Made by a program: the position numbers and the translations under genes | Part shown: positions 50,730 to 63,510 of the stretch, in pieces | How the letters are laid out: each line of letters opens with the position of its first letter | How positions within the stretch are numbered: position 1 is the first letter of the stretch | Notes under the pieces: generated by a model | What the model saw: the letters and a program-made list of their open reading frames with translations, nothing else | Databases searched by the model: none | What the model was told of the DNA's origin: nothing | Source: Chaetorhynchus papuensis | Taxonomy: Eukaryota > Chordata > Aves > Passeriformes > Rhipiduridae | Assembly: GCA_013396525.1 (NCBI GenBank) | Contig: VWYX01000121.1 | Location: 1,347,655 to 1,411,654, forward strand | Direction: 5' to 3' | DNA: 64,000 nt

Positions 50730-53700
50730 CTCAGTAAAAGCCTGACACCCAAGCCACAGTTTTTACACAGTAAAAGTGGTGACACCCAGCTTAATCTCTC
50801 TTCTGAGTTTTAGTTTAGCAGCGGGTACCCAGTGTGCCATGGCACAAAGCATGGGGACCATAAAGGTGTTAATGGCATATTGTAGGCACATACATTTCCT
50901 CTGTATTGCACGGAAATTCCTTGACTAGGCACCTGATGATTATGTACTGTGCTTAACTGGCTTATAAATAGTGTCCTATAAGTGTGATAACTGTATTTTT
51001 TCATTACAAATAGTTAATTCTAAATATTACATCAAATGATGTTGAATTCTTTTGAGTCAAAGGCCTCAGTTAGCACTTTGTGGAGTTCTGGACTGCCTTT
51101 GGTGACACATATGGCCCGCAAGGCCTCAGATGCAGAAATTGATCAGAACAGCTCTTTCAAACTAATTATTCCGCTGAGCCATTCTTCAGGCACTCATCCA
51201 AAATGTAAATGAGCATGTTCCAGAATAATTACTCACAAAGCAGGGTAAATATCCCAAAATGAAATAATTTCTATTCCAAATTAGACTCTCTTTGTAGAGG
51301 AGTCATTCTGTAATATAGGAATAGCAAAGAAGTATGGAAAGTGTGTGAAGATTTTGATTACTCATATAATTCTGTTACCAATAATTTCTCTAAAAAGTCA
51401 TATATTTCTACATTCATAAAGCCATTTAAAGTGTGTGAGGTTGCTACAAGTACATCTACAAAGCTAAATGGTTATGTCAGATGTATTTGTACTAAGTAAA
51501 AAATAAATCAAGTTTGAGTTCCCAGGTTTGCATATTTGCTATGGAGGTACTGATTTTTTTATAGTTTGAGTTCAGCACATCCAATGTAATGAACTAGTTT
51601 CCTTGCTTGAATGATAAATTGACTAAGGCCCCATTTAGTCGAACATTTATTTTTGTGGCAGAGTGTGTTCACATGTCATATCTCCCCATCCGTATGCTCT
51701 CCCATTGTACAGCTGCACAGTGAACCAGGATGAGAAACTGATAACCCAGAAAAACACTCAGAAAAAAGACACCTTTTCAATCTGTGTTAATTCCTCACTC
51801 CACTTTGGGGGCCTTGTTTGGCACCTCACACAGCTGTACCACACACGGCGTACAAAGGGCAATGAAAGGGAGACTGGCAATACCAACCCATCTTCCTTTT
51901 ATTTTGTTGGAGCCTCCCACTGCTTTATATAAGTGTAGAAAACTTTCTGCTGTTAAAGGTGGTAATGAATAATTTCCAAAGCAAAGAGGAGTGAGCATGT
52001 GTGTATATCCAGTTGCTGTCAGTCATTCCAAAGGCACAGTTGTGAAACAGGGTCATACTCCTTCATCAGCTCTCATTACATATATTAATTAGTGTTGTGT
52101 TTAAAATTGTGTTAGCTTTGATTTTTTTTTCTTATAAGATACCGTGTTAACTTCTCAATATTTTAGCTTCTTTTCCCAATGGCCTCTCAGGATTTGATTC
52201 AGGTCTCTACAAGTAGCATGGCCTGCTTGAAATTATAACACCACAGTTCTAATTATTTGCATGCAAAATTAAAATGCAAGAGGCTAATTATGCCAAAAAT
52301 GCTCTCTTGTCTAGACAAAACCTTTTAAGGTTTTCAGGATGGGGGAAGAGGCTTCTATATCTGTCTCCAAGAAATTCTGCACTCCTACCATGCAGAAGAA
52401 GCACCCCGAGGACAGTGCCCCTGAGACAAGGCAGACCTAATGATTATCCTGTCATGTGCACTAAGAACATTGTTTTTTGATAGTGTCAGACTGACTACTC
52501 ACATGTAAGGCAAACATGTTCTGGCTTGTGCTGGCTTTACTTTATACCTGACTTTTGCATCATTTTTGGTGATTTGTTGATGATTAATCAGTCTTCTTTA
52601 ACCAGGCCAAAACTTTTAATTGAGAACCAGTCTGGAAATACACGGATCTATCAGGTCCAGCCCCACTGTAAATCTAATCTTCAGAGAAGCCCTTAAGATG
52701 GAACAGTCAACTGTGAAAAGAACCCTGAAAATGTCTTCTCAAAGGCATCTGGCTAATTAAGGAGCTGAAATTCAAGCAGCTACAACCTTAGGAAATGTTT
52801 TGTGAATGTCGGTGCACATCTTTGTGCATGTGCCAAATTTTTAAATGTATAGCTCTTCCATTGCCAGCAATGTGAACGTGAAAATGTCTAATAAGTAAGC
52901 CTTGAGCCAAGCAGAAATGAGACAGCCAAAAAAATCTGGCTAACCCGCGACACTTTTTGATATTTCTCTCCAGAAGACATCTATAAAGCACTATATTTTA
53001 GGACCAAGGCTTTTTATCGTTCCTAAAGTGTTAGCAGGACGATCACAGTAAAAAACCAGGGCCAATAAATCGTTGTGAAAAATCATTACTGAGCAGACAC
53101 AGAAGCCAAATTAAAAATAGGACTATCATCACTTTATTAAGAGTCATATTTTTTAAAATGCCCACTGGCCGTGCTTCTCTTACTTTTAAAGCCCTAGGAC
53201 TAAATCCTGGTTCTGCACAGCGTTATCCCTGGACAAGCACACACAAACACTTAGAGACAGCTTTATTTTAGTATGCCCTCATGCCCTGAGCAGCAGGAAC
53301 TGTACATGCCATATCTTGTGAAGTGCATGCTGTCCAGAAGCCTAAGCAGACTGCCCAGGAATGCAAGTACACGCTGTGCAGTTACTTCCACGACTGTGAG
53401 ATACCATGAGCTGGGCCAAGTGATGGGTGGCCGTGGGCCAGGGGGTGGGAGTTGTGTGCCTGGTGTGTGCGGGTGGCCGTGTGAAGGGGGCATCTCGAGG
53501 CACCGTGTGTCACGTGCTGGGAGGGCAAGAGGGAAGGGACGGCTGTGCTGCTGCTCTGTGAGAGCCCCTGTGGAGACACAGTGATAGCTGGGAAGTGGGT
53601 AACTGAACCATTGGCTCCTTTCCAACTAATGAACACCAAATGCCAACAGTAGCCTGAAGTAGGAGAGCAACCACGGCACTGCCCTCTGTGTGCATCATGC

Positions 53701-54388
53701 TGGCTTGTCCGGGCAAAACATTGTCTGTGTACAAACACAGGGCTGACAACTTCTGACCTTTAAATCGTACCAGAAGGCTTTGATCCTGTTCTGTCTTCAT
53801 GTAGGAAGTTCTTAAAGGGAAAAGACAACCCTCTGGCCACATGGCACTTTGAGAGCATGGACCGTAACAGCTGTCTGAATGTGACCCAAAATGATGAGAC
53901 ATTAGATTATCTAGCAGAGAGGACTCGGTTCTGAAGAGAATGAGGTAGATGAGACATCAGTAGTACTAGAGAAAAAGGCTGAGATTGTACTTGGGATCCA
54001 AGGATTTCCCAGACAGATGGAAGGGCTGGAAGACAGGGATGTTAATTGCTCTTGTTTATTTTGTGGCCATCTAACCTGTTTCTTACAACAATAAGTGGGT
54101 CTTACTTTTGTTTAATATTTGCTGTGTTATTCGTTGCTAAACTTCCAAAAAACTGGTCAACAATAAACATGGTAGAAACTTCCTGCTCTATGATAGGGGT
54201 CACAAAGAGCCACTACTACAAGTTGGGCAAAGATATAAGACAGGATTTAGGGATCAGAACCTCTAAAAAATTCAGATGTATATGACTAAGCCTTCAATTT
54301 TAGATTCCCGTTTAGGTACTGCCTTGACTTGAAAGCATGGAGGGCTTTGTTCCTGTTTCCAGTACAACTTCTATACGTCAACCCATGG
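50730..54388. other. noncoding DNA with CpG-retaining blocks
   Basis: Blocks at about 51050-51480 and 52560-53240 are repeat-free, keep some CpGs and include motifs such as 'ttaaaaatag' at 53111-53120, which fits the MEF2 consensus. They may be conserved noncoding elements, by inference only. From 53260 to 53900 a GC-rich patch has frames of 103-130 codons on both strands and the quadruplex motif. No gene was identified. Confidence 0.5.
53425..53449 (+). other. G-quadruplex motif (plus strand)
   Basis: Four G tracts of three to five bases (53425, 53435, 53441, 53447) have loops of 7, 3 and 1 bases, meeting the usual quadruplex rule. The motif sits in the most GC-rich patch of the 50-55 kb region. 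The undecamer 'gggtggccgtg' at 53425-53435 recurs at 53471-53481. Confidence 0.8.
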
Positions 54389-54832
54389 CTAGTTTATTTA
54401 AAACACAAAACTAAAGCTAGGAAGGGACTGGAATCCACAAATACTCTCTTGTGCCTTCAACAGTAGGCCAAAGAGTAATTACTCTGTCTGTATTACATTC
54501 TTGTCTCTAGTCCTTCCACTTCTGTGACAGGCCCTGCTTCCCCCTTCACAGTGAGGTGCAGGAAAGGTAGACTGTGGCCTTCGTGGAGACCAGTAGCAAC
54601 AGCTTCTGAAAAAAACTCTGAAGTAATCTGACAGGATGACATCTTGACTTAGGGAGCTGAGAAAGGATAGACCTTTCTTCCCCCCAACCCTCATACACAT
54701 TTGGTAGGACAAGTCTTCTTAGCCTGAACCACAAGCTAGTGAATTACTCTTTGGCCTAATGTTGAAGGCACAAGAGAGTATTTGTGATTCCAGTCCCTTC
54801 CTAGATTTAGTTTTGTGTTTTAAATAAACTAG
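54389..54832. repeat. 92-bp inverted repeat, 261-bp spacer
   Basis: The left arm at 54389-54480 is almost the exact reverse complement of the right arm at 54742-54832. By direct comparison the arms differ by two substitutions and one single-base deletion, about 97% identity. Inside the arms are 'ctagtttatttaaaacacaa' (left, reading right) and its complement at the right end. The spacer (54481-54741) is unrelated to the arms and has no recognisable gene. Outside the arms, similarity drops sharply, with only a vague match ('ccagt.caact') at 54358-54370 and 54852-54864. A transcript across the locus could fold into a long near-perfect hairpin. It may be a template-switch inversion duplicate or a foldback transposon. 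I know no bird repeat family that it fits. Confidence 0.95.
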
Positions 54833-57800
54833 TGGGAAAGGCTAGGGAAGGAGTTGGACTGGAGAAATGATTGCAGTTCACTTGCCTAGAAAAACACACA
54901 ATAATGAAATGGGAGAGACAACTGTGCTGATGGAAAGGCCGTAGAGAAATCCAGAAATACTGGTGCGATAGCAGGATTTTCCCAGAGTCCCTGAGCAGGT
55001 ATGTCATAAGAAAAAACAGGTGAAAGTTAAACCCCATCAAAAGCTTAAGTAGGAGAAAAGTTCTATGACACAATCATCTCAGAAATTCTGCTTACCAGCA
55101 TTTGGACTGAAAATAAAAGGACAAAAATGAGCTTGGGATGCTCAAGACATACTGTCATTTGACTACCTTTCAATTTGCTTTATTCCTTCACTTCAATCCT
55201 GTTGGAGTAGGTGAGGCACAAACTTCCTTGGATTCCTTGAGGAAAGAAGACGTCACAAGTGTTTGTGCTTCTTGCATGGGGGAACATATGGCAAGGTGGA
55301 AAGCTGGAGCACAGCCACCCGAGGAGTACTTTTGCAGGGGCCCTAAAGCAGTATCACATCACAGCCAGAGCAGCACATGTCTCAGGGCAGTCAAGTTCAT
55401 GCCCTTAGCTCACAGTCCCTTCTACCAGCCTTCTTCCCTTCTGTCATGGGGGATGAAGAGCCCTGGGTCTGCAGGGATGACCTCAAGGGGCAGTCTGGAG
55501 ATGATATCAAATTGTGTTGCTTCTGCTTTCTCTCACAGCTGTTGTGCCTTGTTCCTCTGCTTGCTTCCAAGCCAAGAGCAGCCTCACCTGTTGTCAGTAT
55601 TCAGGCTCTCAAGCTCTTTAAGCTCTTTGCTGAAAGATGCTCCCCAAGTGTCAGATCCAATCGTGCCTGAGCCACACCAGTGAAGGTGCAAACCCAATAA
55701 TATTATGCAGAAATTATGCTGAAGTGATAAATACTTGACTGAATAATCATTAGTCATACAATTTGCTCTGATAAACTGAACTAGAATAGCACTGCTATCT
55801 TGATTCAGGCTCTGAAAGGAAGCAAGCTGGTTGCTGCAGCATCTAAAGGCTGGCAGCTGCCCCATGGCCAGCCCTCCTTGCGTTTCAGGAGGCTCTGTCC
55901 ATTTTTCTTGCCTTGTGACTCCATTGCTGACACCTAGGCACAACCTTTTCCTGGGATTTCCTTCAGACAGACCCTAGGGTCTGTCATTTCTAGGCTCCAA
56001 GGTAACCCAGTGTCCAATGAAACCTGGAGCCCAGCTTACTCTCAGTAGGAATGTGTTTGCTAACAGCCCTCCAAAGAGTGTTACTGCAGGTATTTTTTCT
56101 GTACACTGTGCTATCAGTGGGCATCTCCCACAAAGCCAACAGAGACCTGCTAAGTGCAAAGACTGTGCTAATGACTGGTTAATGAAAGTGAGAGACAAGT
56201 TATCATGGCACCACCTTTTAAGAAACCAGCAGCAGCAGATAGGGCTGTTGCTTTCTGACATTTCGGTGTGTGGATCCTGCTGACTGCTGAGATTGGTAGG
56301 AAATTGAATCATGTCTTTAGCTGGGCTACAAAGCCACCTCTTCCCTCACTAGTTGCAGCAGCCTCAAGTCTCAAACTTCTGTAAAAACAAGGACAGATCG
56401 TAGTGAGCATACCATTAGAGCAGATAAAATGCTGCAATGTATGTGTGTGTTTAAATACATATGTGTGTGTATGGAAATGTGCCTGTAGTAGGGACAATTA
56501 TATCAGCCCAGTAACAGGAAAGTAGATGGCCTTCATTGTTTGAGTACAAGCAGTCCTTTAAGTAATAGCAGAGTTGTGCAACAGCACGGAAATTTAAAGC
56601 TGAGCTCTGTTTGCTCTAACAAACGTAAGGCTGGCACCCTGTCAGTTATGACTCAAGTAGCACACTGTAACACTCCAACCATATTGAACTGTGCGTCACA
56701 AGGAGACTTATTTCGTACTCACTTTTCTTACTGATGGTGGTAGCTGAGCACAAGTAGCTGAATGGATTTCCTTTTTTTTTTTTCTGGTGAGCTGTGGGTT
56801 TCTATTGGCTTTCACTGGGATGCTTTGTAATAGGATGAGTGCCAGACTGGCTTTCTTACAAAAACACCTTACCTGAGTAACAGTGCTGTTTCTAGAAAGG
56901 AACTATGTTTTACACAGTACTCTCTACTGTAAGCTGCTGAGCTAATGAGGTCATTAAAAAAAAAAAGTTAGAGATTTAAGGATTTTAATTTCACTGTTGA
57001 CCAATGTGAAGAAAATAACTCCCCCTGTTTTTCTCTCTACTTTTCTGCACAGGGTTCTGCAGTCACTCTCTCTGAAGACCACTGAACAAGCGATAGAGTG
57101 GGAACAGCTGTGATTTCATCCTCTCTTTACCTCTGTGCAGTATTGTTGCCCAATCCTTTATAAACTTTGTGGTAGTCCAAAACATGTAACACTAGCAGTT
57201 TACAGTGTTGTGTTTGGGTTTTTTTGTCAGATTCTATTTAAATCTTTATTTTCAGAATTAGCAAGCATCTCATGTTAACTTTTGTCCTGAATAGCAAATG
57301 GTTGTTATTCATTCACATATTGTCATAACTTTAAAATCTCTTTTCCTCTTTTACGTTGAGGCATACAATACTCATGTCTGTCATAACTCACTGCTTAATC
57401 TGGTGTTCGGTTCAAAAAACACTTTATCCTTTTTTCTCCCTCAGGAGTAGCTGAGTAGGTATCCTCCTTTCTTCTCCCTTTGTTCTGAAAAAGGCTCTTT
57501 TTCTCTCTCTCCGTTTAATGTAGCTCCCTTCTCTGCTACCAAAAGATGGGAATGAAACAAAAACTTTGTGGCTTCTCTCTTGCTTATGTACTTGGAGCAA
57601 CACTCTGTGGGTAGTGATTTTCTGTTACCCTGTGTAATCATTCACCAGGTTCCACTTTACCTATGGAAATCTTCTGAGGAGCAACAGAAGGAGGCATGCC
57701 AAACTACAGAGCTTGTCATGGGCATCAAGAAACAAGTTGTCTTATCCAAAAGTGCTTTTAACTGAATGTTAGTCTCCTTTTTGTTTTTAAATTCATTACG

Positions 57801-58526
57801 CATCATTGCCCACATTCATACAGAAATCTTATTCCCTGAAGGCCTGAAATCTTAAATCTCCTTAAAGCAGACCTAGATGCAAAAGGCACCCGTGTTACCT
57901 TTGACAGTGGAATTTCTGGATCATTTGGGTACTTCAGACATTTTTGTGTAAGCTATACAGCTATAAAGGAGGTTACACTCTACTTCAGGTTGTCAACAGT
58001 ATAGAAGAAAAACAAGGTTAAGATAAAACCCACAGTTTTCAGTACTTTGGAAAACAGTGAAAGAATTGGACATTTTCATTGTTTTCAAATATTGTTTTGA
58101 TGCACTTCTTTACAGTCCCAAGTAAGTAATACTACAGGTAAATGATGCTAGAAATGAAAGTCAGATTTCCTATGGGAATGTTTGATAAACATGGATTATT
58201 TACACTTCCAATCCCACAGAATTATGTTTCAGAGGATATTTTAAAAAACTGACTTCAAATCATTTTTAAGTGGTTATTACCATCTGTGGTAATATGCAAG
58301 AGTCTCTCATCACAAAACAGCCTGAAACTTATTAAGATTTCAGTATATTGGCTTCAGCTGAAGACTGCTTGAATCTTGGCTTTGACTTGCATTTAGAAAT
58401 AGAGTTAGCTGGGAAGAGGCCATTGTCCCAGCCGCACACTGCTCAAAGTTCAACTGTAATAACAAAGAAGTTTAGATGGCATTGACATCCAATCCTGTAC
58501 TGCTGTAATTTCCAGCATATATATGA
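54833..58526. other. unique noncoding DNA
   Basis: Includes the 181-codon plus-strand frame at 55138-55683, overlapped by a 97-codon frame in another plus-strand phase and, at its right end, by a 119-codon minus frame (55584-55943). The predicted protein is Ser/Cys/His-rich with no domain, so it looks like chance. Nothing else was recognised. Confidence 0.55.
56438..56473. repeat. two (GT)n tracts around 'ttaaataca'
   Basis: Two short GT runs with an AT-rich interruption. Roughly, an 'atgtgtgtgt' motif occurs twice. Confidence 0.8.
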
Positions 58527-58530
58527 GATA

Positions 58531-58569
<39 letters not shown>

Positions 58570-58590
58570 AGATAGATAGATAGATATATC
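58527..58590. repeat. (TATC)n-(TAGA)n self-complementary microsatellite
   Basis: A run of TATC units to about 58568 switches to the complementary TAGA units from 58569, so the locus is a palindrome. The outer 18 bp at 58527-58544 and 58573-58590 pair perfectly, including the flanking 'gatata'. Such repeats form cruciforms, vary in length between individuals and are often misassembled. Confidence 0.95.
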
Positions 58591-61500
58591 ACATACCCCA
58601 CTAGCAGTGTCTGTCTATGGCTGCAGGACAAACTGTAAACAGAGGTATTTCAGGTATCTGTCCTGCTCAGCCACTGCTGGGAGATGGATGGGTTAGTTGT
58701 GAGTGCTGCCTCAGCCATCCCAGCTAAACTGGCCAGTGAGCACAAGCCTGAGCCTTTTTAGAAATTGTATCATAAATTTATTGGAGCTGGAGGTGTCCAC
58801 GTGCGCAACTAGGAGCTCCATTCAGAGGTTAGTTCTCAGATGAGTAAGTAGGTAAGTGCTAGCTGGACTGGAATTAGGGCTGACAGTATATTTCAGAGGC
58901 CTAATTGGTACAATCATTGCATCAAAGATGCTGATGTTAAAGGAACAAAAAACCAAAACAAACCCCCAAACTCCCCCCCAAAAAAACTCAAGAAGAAAAG
59001 AATGAAAAAAACCCGTGAAATATTTGACAATAGGTGATGGTGCAGGTGACTCAGGTGCTTCCCCTGCTTCTTTTTTTCTTTTCCTAGAGAGTCCTGTTAA
59101 GGCTGTAGGATAGCTTTGGGCTATGTCCTTTCAAATCACACCTACCACTCATTCCTTCCTCACTTACTCATTGTCTCATCACTCATCTGCTCCCATCTAT
59201 CCATTTGCTAATGTTGTTCACTGCCTACTTAAAAACTATCTTTCATCCACTTACTGAATGAAGGATTCAGATGGCTCAAGGAGTTTTATTTTCTGTTTTA
59301 ATCTTATTTTTTCTGCACTCTGGAAGACTTCCTTTCAGAGGTGAAGGTGCAGAAACCTGTGGAACTTGGAAGGAGCTTACTCCTAGCACAGTTTTCACTC
59401 CCCAGAAATGCCTCGGGGCATAGAGTTTTGACCTTCTCTATTTTCCTCCCTGCTGCCATCAGAACATCAGGAACTCCACAGGAGCAGGATGAACTTCTCT
59501 GCTTCCACGAGATTTCTCACTCACTGCACTTACAAAGCACGTGCTGAGCTCTGAAATGCGTCAAACTTAATTTATCACTAAGGCTAACCACAAAAATAAA
59601 TCACAACACTTTTTTATTAATCATGTTTGAGCTTAAACACTTTCTACAGGGTACCCTGCTCTAAATTATTTTATAGGCAAACCCCAAAACCTTCAAAATG
59701 AAACTTTATAGACTTTGAAATCTGACATCAACATTTTTGTTGATGAGAGTTCCAAATTATCTCTTATCACAAAGAAATTTCTAGTACTCAACTTATTCCA
59801 CAATTTCAAAACTTTAGATAATACTTCAGTTTACAGAGCTTTGAAACTTTATGCTTCTCTTTCACATTATACATTTCCCTTAGACATAGAAGATTCTCCA
59901 TTTTTTTATTAGAAGTTTCCTAGCCATCATAATTATTAAAAATGCCCAAAGCTTTAACATAGACATAAATAGAAAGAGCTCAAAATTTATCACAGGTAAA
60001 ATTTGATGTTTAAGCCAATCTCATTCATTTTTGCTTGATTCTTGACTGCTGTCTTTGGAAACAGTATATAAAGACTTATTAAAATTTCACATTTTTCTTC
60101 TAACAGCCTTGAAATCTAACTTCATTTTTTTCCTTGTTCTAGATACAAAAACCCCTTTCAAATTTGTGAAAATCTCAGCTGTTACTCACCCTTCTCCACC
60201 TCATTTCCTAGTGAGTTTAAAATGATTTTTCATATCTTGCTTCCAGAGGACTTATCTGAATAAAATAAATAGGTCAGTAAAAATACCATTTGACAGCATA
60301 TTTGAGCTCAAGAGAAATTTTCTTGGAGATTTAAGAAAATGAGAGATAATCTTCTGATAATTTTATTTTGCTTTGCATATAAGGACTGCAGTAACAAACC
60401 AAGAGCTAGTAAATCACAGGCAGAAACTTCGAGGCATTGAAAATTTTGAGTGAAATCTATCAGACTTTGTCAAAGAGCCCCTTGCAGGCCATGCACTGAC
60501 AGTCTCAGGAGCCTTGTAGGAGGCTGTGCAGGGTGGGGAGCAGCATCCATCTGACCCTGAGCTCAGCACCTTTCCGGGCTCAGGCAGCAGGTAGGGAGGT
60601 CACTTTTAGCTCTCCAAGGGAGCTGCTGCTCCTGGCTGCTGGGGAGAGCCGGCGCAGGAGCCTTGGCTCTGCTCCCTGGCTGGACTCGCACACAATGAGC
60701 CCACGAGGGCTCTGCCAGCTCCCCGCTGGTGTCTGGCTGCTGGCAGATGTAAACAGCTCCTTAGCTGGAGGGTGACCATGGCGTTCAAAGCCAACACACA
60801 TACACACACAATGAATATTTTTATTCCCTCGTATAAATTGTTAGACATTTGCTGCCAATTATTTGCTAGAAGTAAAGGCTTAAAAGCCTTCTGCAGTCCT
60901 TTTCTAGCTCTATTCCTCCTCCCCCCACCCCCCGAAAAAAAAAAGTCATTAATCTTGTTTTGTCTCTGAGCATTTCACAGTTTACTATATTTTAAGGTGA
61001 TATCTGGCTGCTGGTACTTTGTTTATATGACAGGAAGAAAACTTTTGTTTCTCCAGGCAAATGTTCTACCTCTCACACATGTCCTGTTAGCAAAAGGGGA
61101 CCTGATCCCCCAAAGTCAGAAGCTGTTCCAGCCTGCCTTAGCTTAGCCCTCAGGATGAGCATGGCCGACATTTTGGCACTACCAGGAGCCTTGCCTGAGA
61201 CAAGAACTGCAGGAATACACCAGAGTTTGTCCAAAAAGTGAAGGGAGCAATACTCTCCTTTGGCATCTCCTTTGAGGCCTAAGGGCATTAAGCATTACAT
61301 GAAACCTAAAGTTCTGATTGATATTTTGCTGCTTGTACAATCAGACATTAGAAGGGATAGGAATCTGGCACTCCGTTTCCACTTTCTACAGAAAACAGGG
61401 AAGAAACCTTTGATTTAATAAGGCATTTCTTACTGACTACTGCCTTTCCTTGTTAAAAGAATCTCTTACACTCTGCACTAAAGTACTTCTCCCTTTCTCT

Positions 61501-63510
61501 CTAAAATCTAAATTATGACATTTTGACAGAGCTTCTCTCTATTTCAGAAATCCATTGACTTCAAGTTGTTCCTGTCCTTCCTGGCACTGTCAGATCATGA
61601 CAATTACAGAGGTCTTGATTTTTGTTTTCTTTCCTAATCTTGCTATCAACATGCTGGAATAAGGACAACAGATTTAGAAGGTATACTTAGTATTTGGACA
61701 TATTAAATACATCTGCTCTTTGAAGTTAAGGGGAATAGGTTTTTGAATCATCAAGTCACTTGTAATTTCATACAAATAGTATCTTCATGGTCTGCAGAAT
61801 TTATTTCAACTCATATTCATTGTCTGGGGTATTTTTGTTTTGTTTTTGTCTGAGATGGAAGGTGGCCTTTTCATTTTGTTTATAATACTGTTACTGCTGC
61901 GAACTTACTACCAGCCAAGTACTAAAATTAAAACAACACACAAAACATGTACACAGAGCTCACTGCAGGGAGAATATTTGATTCCAAGTCTGTGCAGACA
62001 TGGAGAGGAAAAGGGACTAAAGTTTGCCAAGTTAACTGTTGTGGCATAACGCTGTACACAGGTGTGCTCCCTAAATGCAGCCTGCCTTGAGGATGGGTTC
62101 TGTTGCCAGCACTCCAACTGTACATTTTCTCTAAGCAACACCATATTTGGCTTGCATCAATGGCTATTGACAATTGTATTTAATCTTTACCACCTTGTGG
62201 TCGGGTTATAGGTAAATGATCTTCCTACTGCTCCCACATAAATCCATGCCTGTACCTCGTGACTATCCCTGATTTTCATGCTATGATGTAATTTGTTTTA
62301 AACTTGAAGATGTATATGGTACACAAAGAATGTCTGCTCAGTTTTGCTGCTGAAGTCTGTCACTGCAGCAACAGGGAGCTCCGTGGACTCACTGCAAAAA
62401 GGAGGGGTTAATACAATGGAACGAAACCTTTTATTAATTTAAGCTCCTATATCAGTTTCTGGGCCTTTTATACTGCTCAGGCTTTTGCTGCCTGCCAACC
62501 GTATCTCTAATTGAAGCTTGAAACATCAGAAGAGATGTCCGTAACCTCAGTAGCATTAGTCTCCACTGGTATGAGTGGAATGTTGGCACTGCATGGGGAA
62601 ACCATGGCTCTCCTTGTTAACTCCTACTGATAAAGCAGTGCATGAAAGCCACGGATACATCTCATACATAAATGCTTTTGGCTTGTTTGAACTGGAAACT
62701 GTCACAGCTCACTGATCTTTCATTAGTTTACCAACAAAAATGTAAATGGTGGAATTTGTGGGCCAATGCACAGCAGAGATGTTACAGCCTGGTGCAAAAT
62801 AAGTTGCAGGAACTTTTCTTTGCATTCTCTTCTGTTGGCTAAAGGAAATAAACAAATAAAATAAACTCTTTAGTTCTTTCACCAGCTGGTTTTCAAAGCA
62901 CCTCCATATTTAAATGTGATCTATAGACCTTTAACTAAAATGTAAAATTCTTGATTACAATAGCAAGAAATATAAGAAAATATATTCCATATTGGTGAAA
63001 AATGGTGTGTAAATTTATATTCTTTCTTTGGATTCTGGGTTACTATTTGCTTGTCAATGACTGTTTAAGGGCTATATACATAGAATTCAACTTCCACTGA
63101 AATCACTCTGAGACTGCCTTTACTTAGTGATTAGGTATTTACAACTTTGTCTAAGTAATATATTAAATGTCTGCCTATTTTCTGCATACATATATGCATG
63201 AGGTTGTGAAATAAATGTTTTTCTGGGAATAAACCTGCAGTGACCACACTATATACTATTTATGTTGTGAGAATGCACAAATAAGTGTGTCAGAAATGTA
63301 TTACACAAATGATAGGCATGTGTTTCAGAAGAATTTTTTTTTGTTTTTTTAGATTTCTTTTTTATGCTTGTGGTACATCTCTCTCAGCAGGTAGTTCAAT
63401 GGAAAGTGGAAGAACTGAGTTTTGTCTTGCTGACATCTACTGTGGTTCCAGAACTGTGTATCTGCATTGCATCTTCAGAACAGAACAGAAGAGAAGATAA
63501 TATAGACTAA
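58591..63510. other. unique noncoding DNA
   Basis: AT-rich except for a GC-rich patch at about 60490-60780 with CpGs and overlapping frames of 75-80 codons on both strands. An A/C-rich low-complexity stretch lies at about 58945-58990, and C-rich runs beside an A10 tract at about 60917-60944. No gene or transposon was recognised. Confidence 0.55.
60794..60810. repeat. short (CA)n tract
   Basis: CA units interrupted once by TA, just to the right of a GC-rich patch. Confidence 0.85.

Noticed and set aside
53180..53230. MIR or CORE-SINE-like fragment ('actaaatcctggttctgcac').
   Set aside because: Only about 25 bp resemble the MIR core, which is too short to separate from chance without a profile search.
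55138..55683. 181-codon plus-strand frame as a gene.
   Set aside because: Low-complexity Ser/Cys/His composition, overlapped by frames in other phases, and no recognised domain. Fewer stops are expected in the GC-richer sequence.
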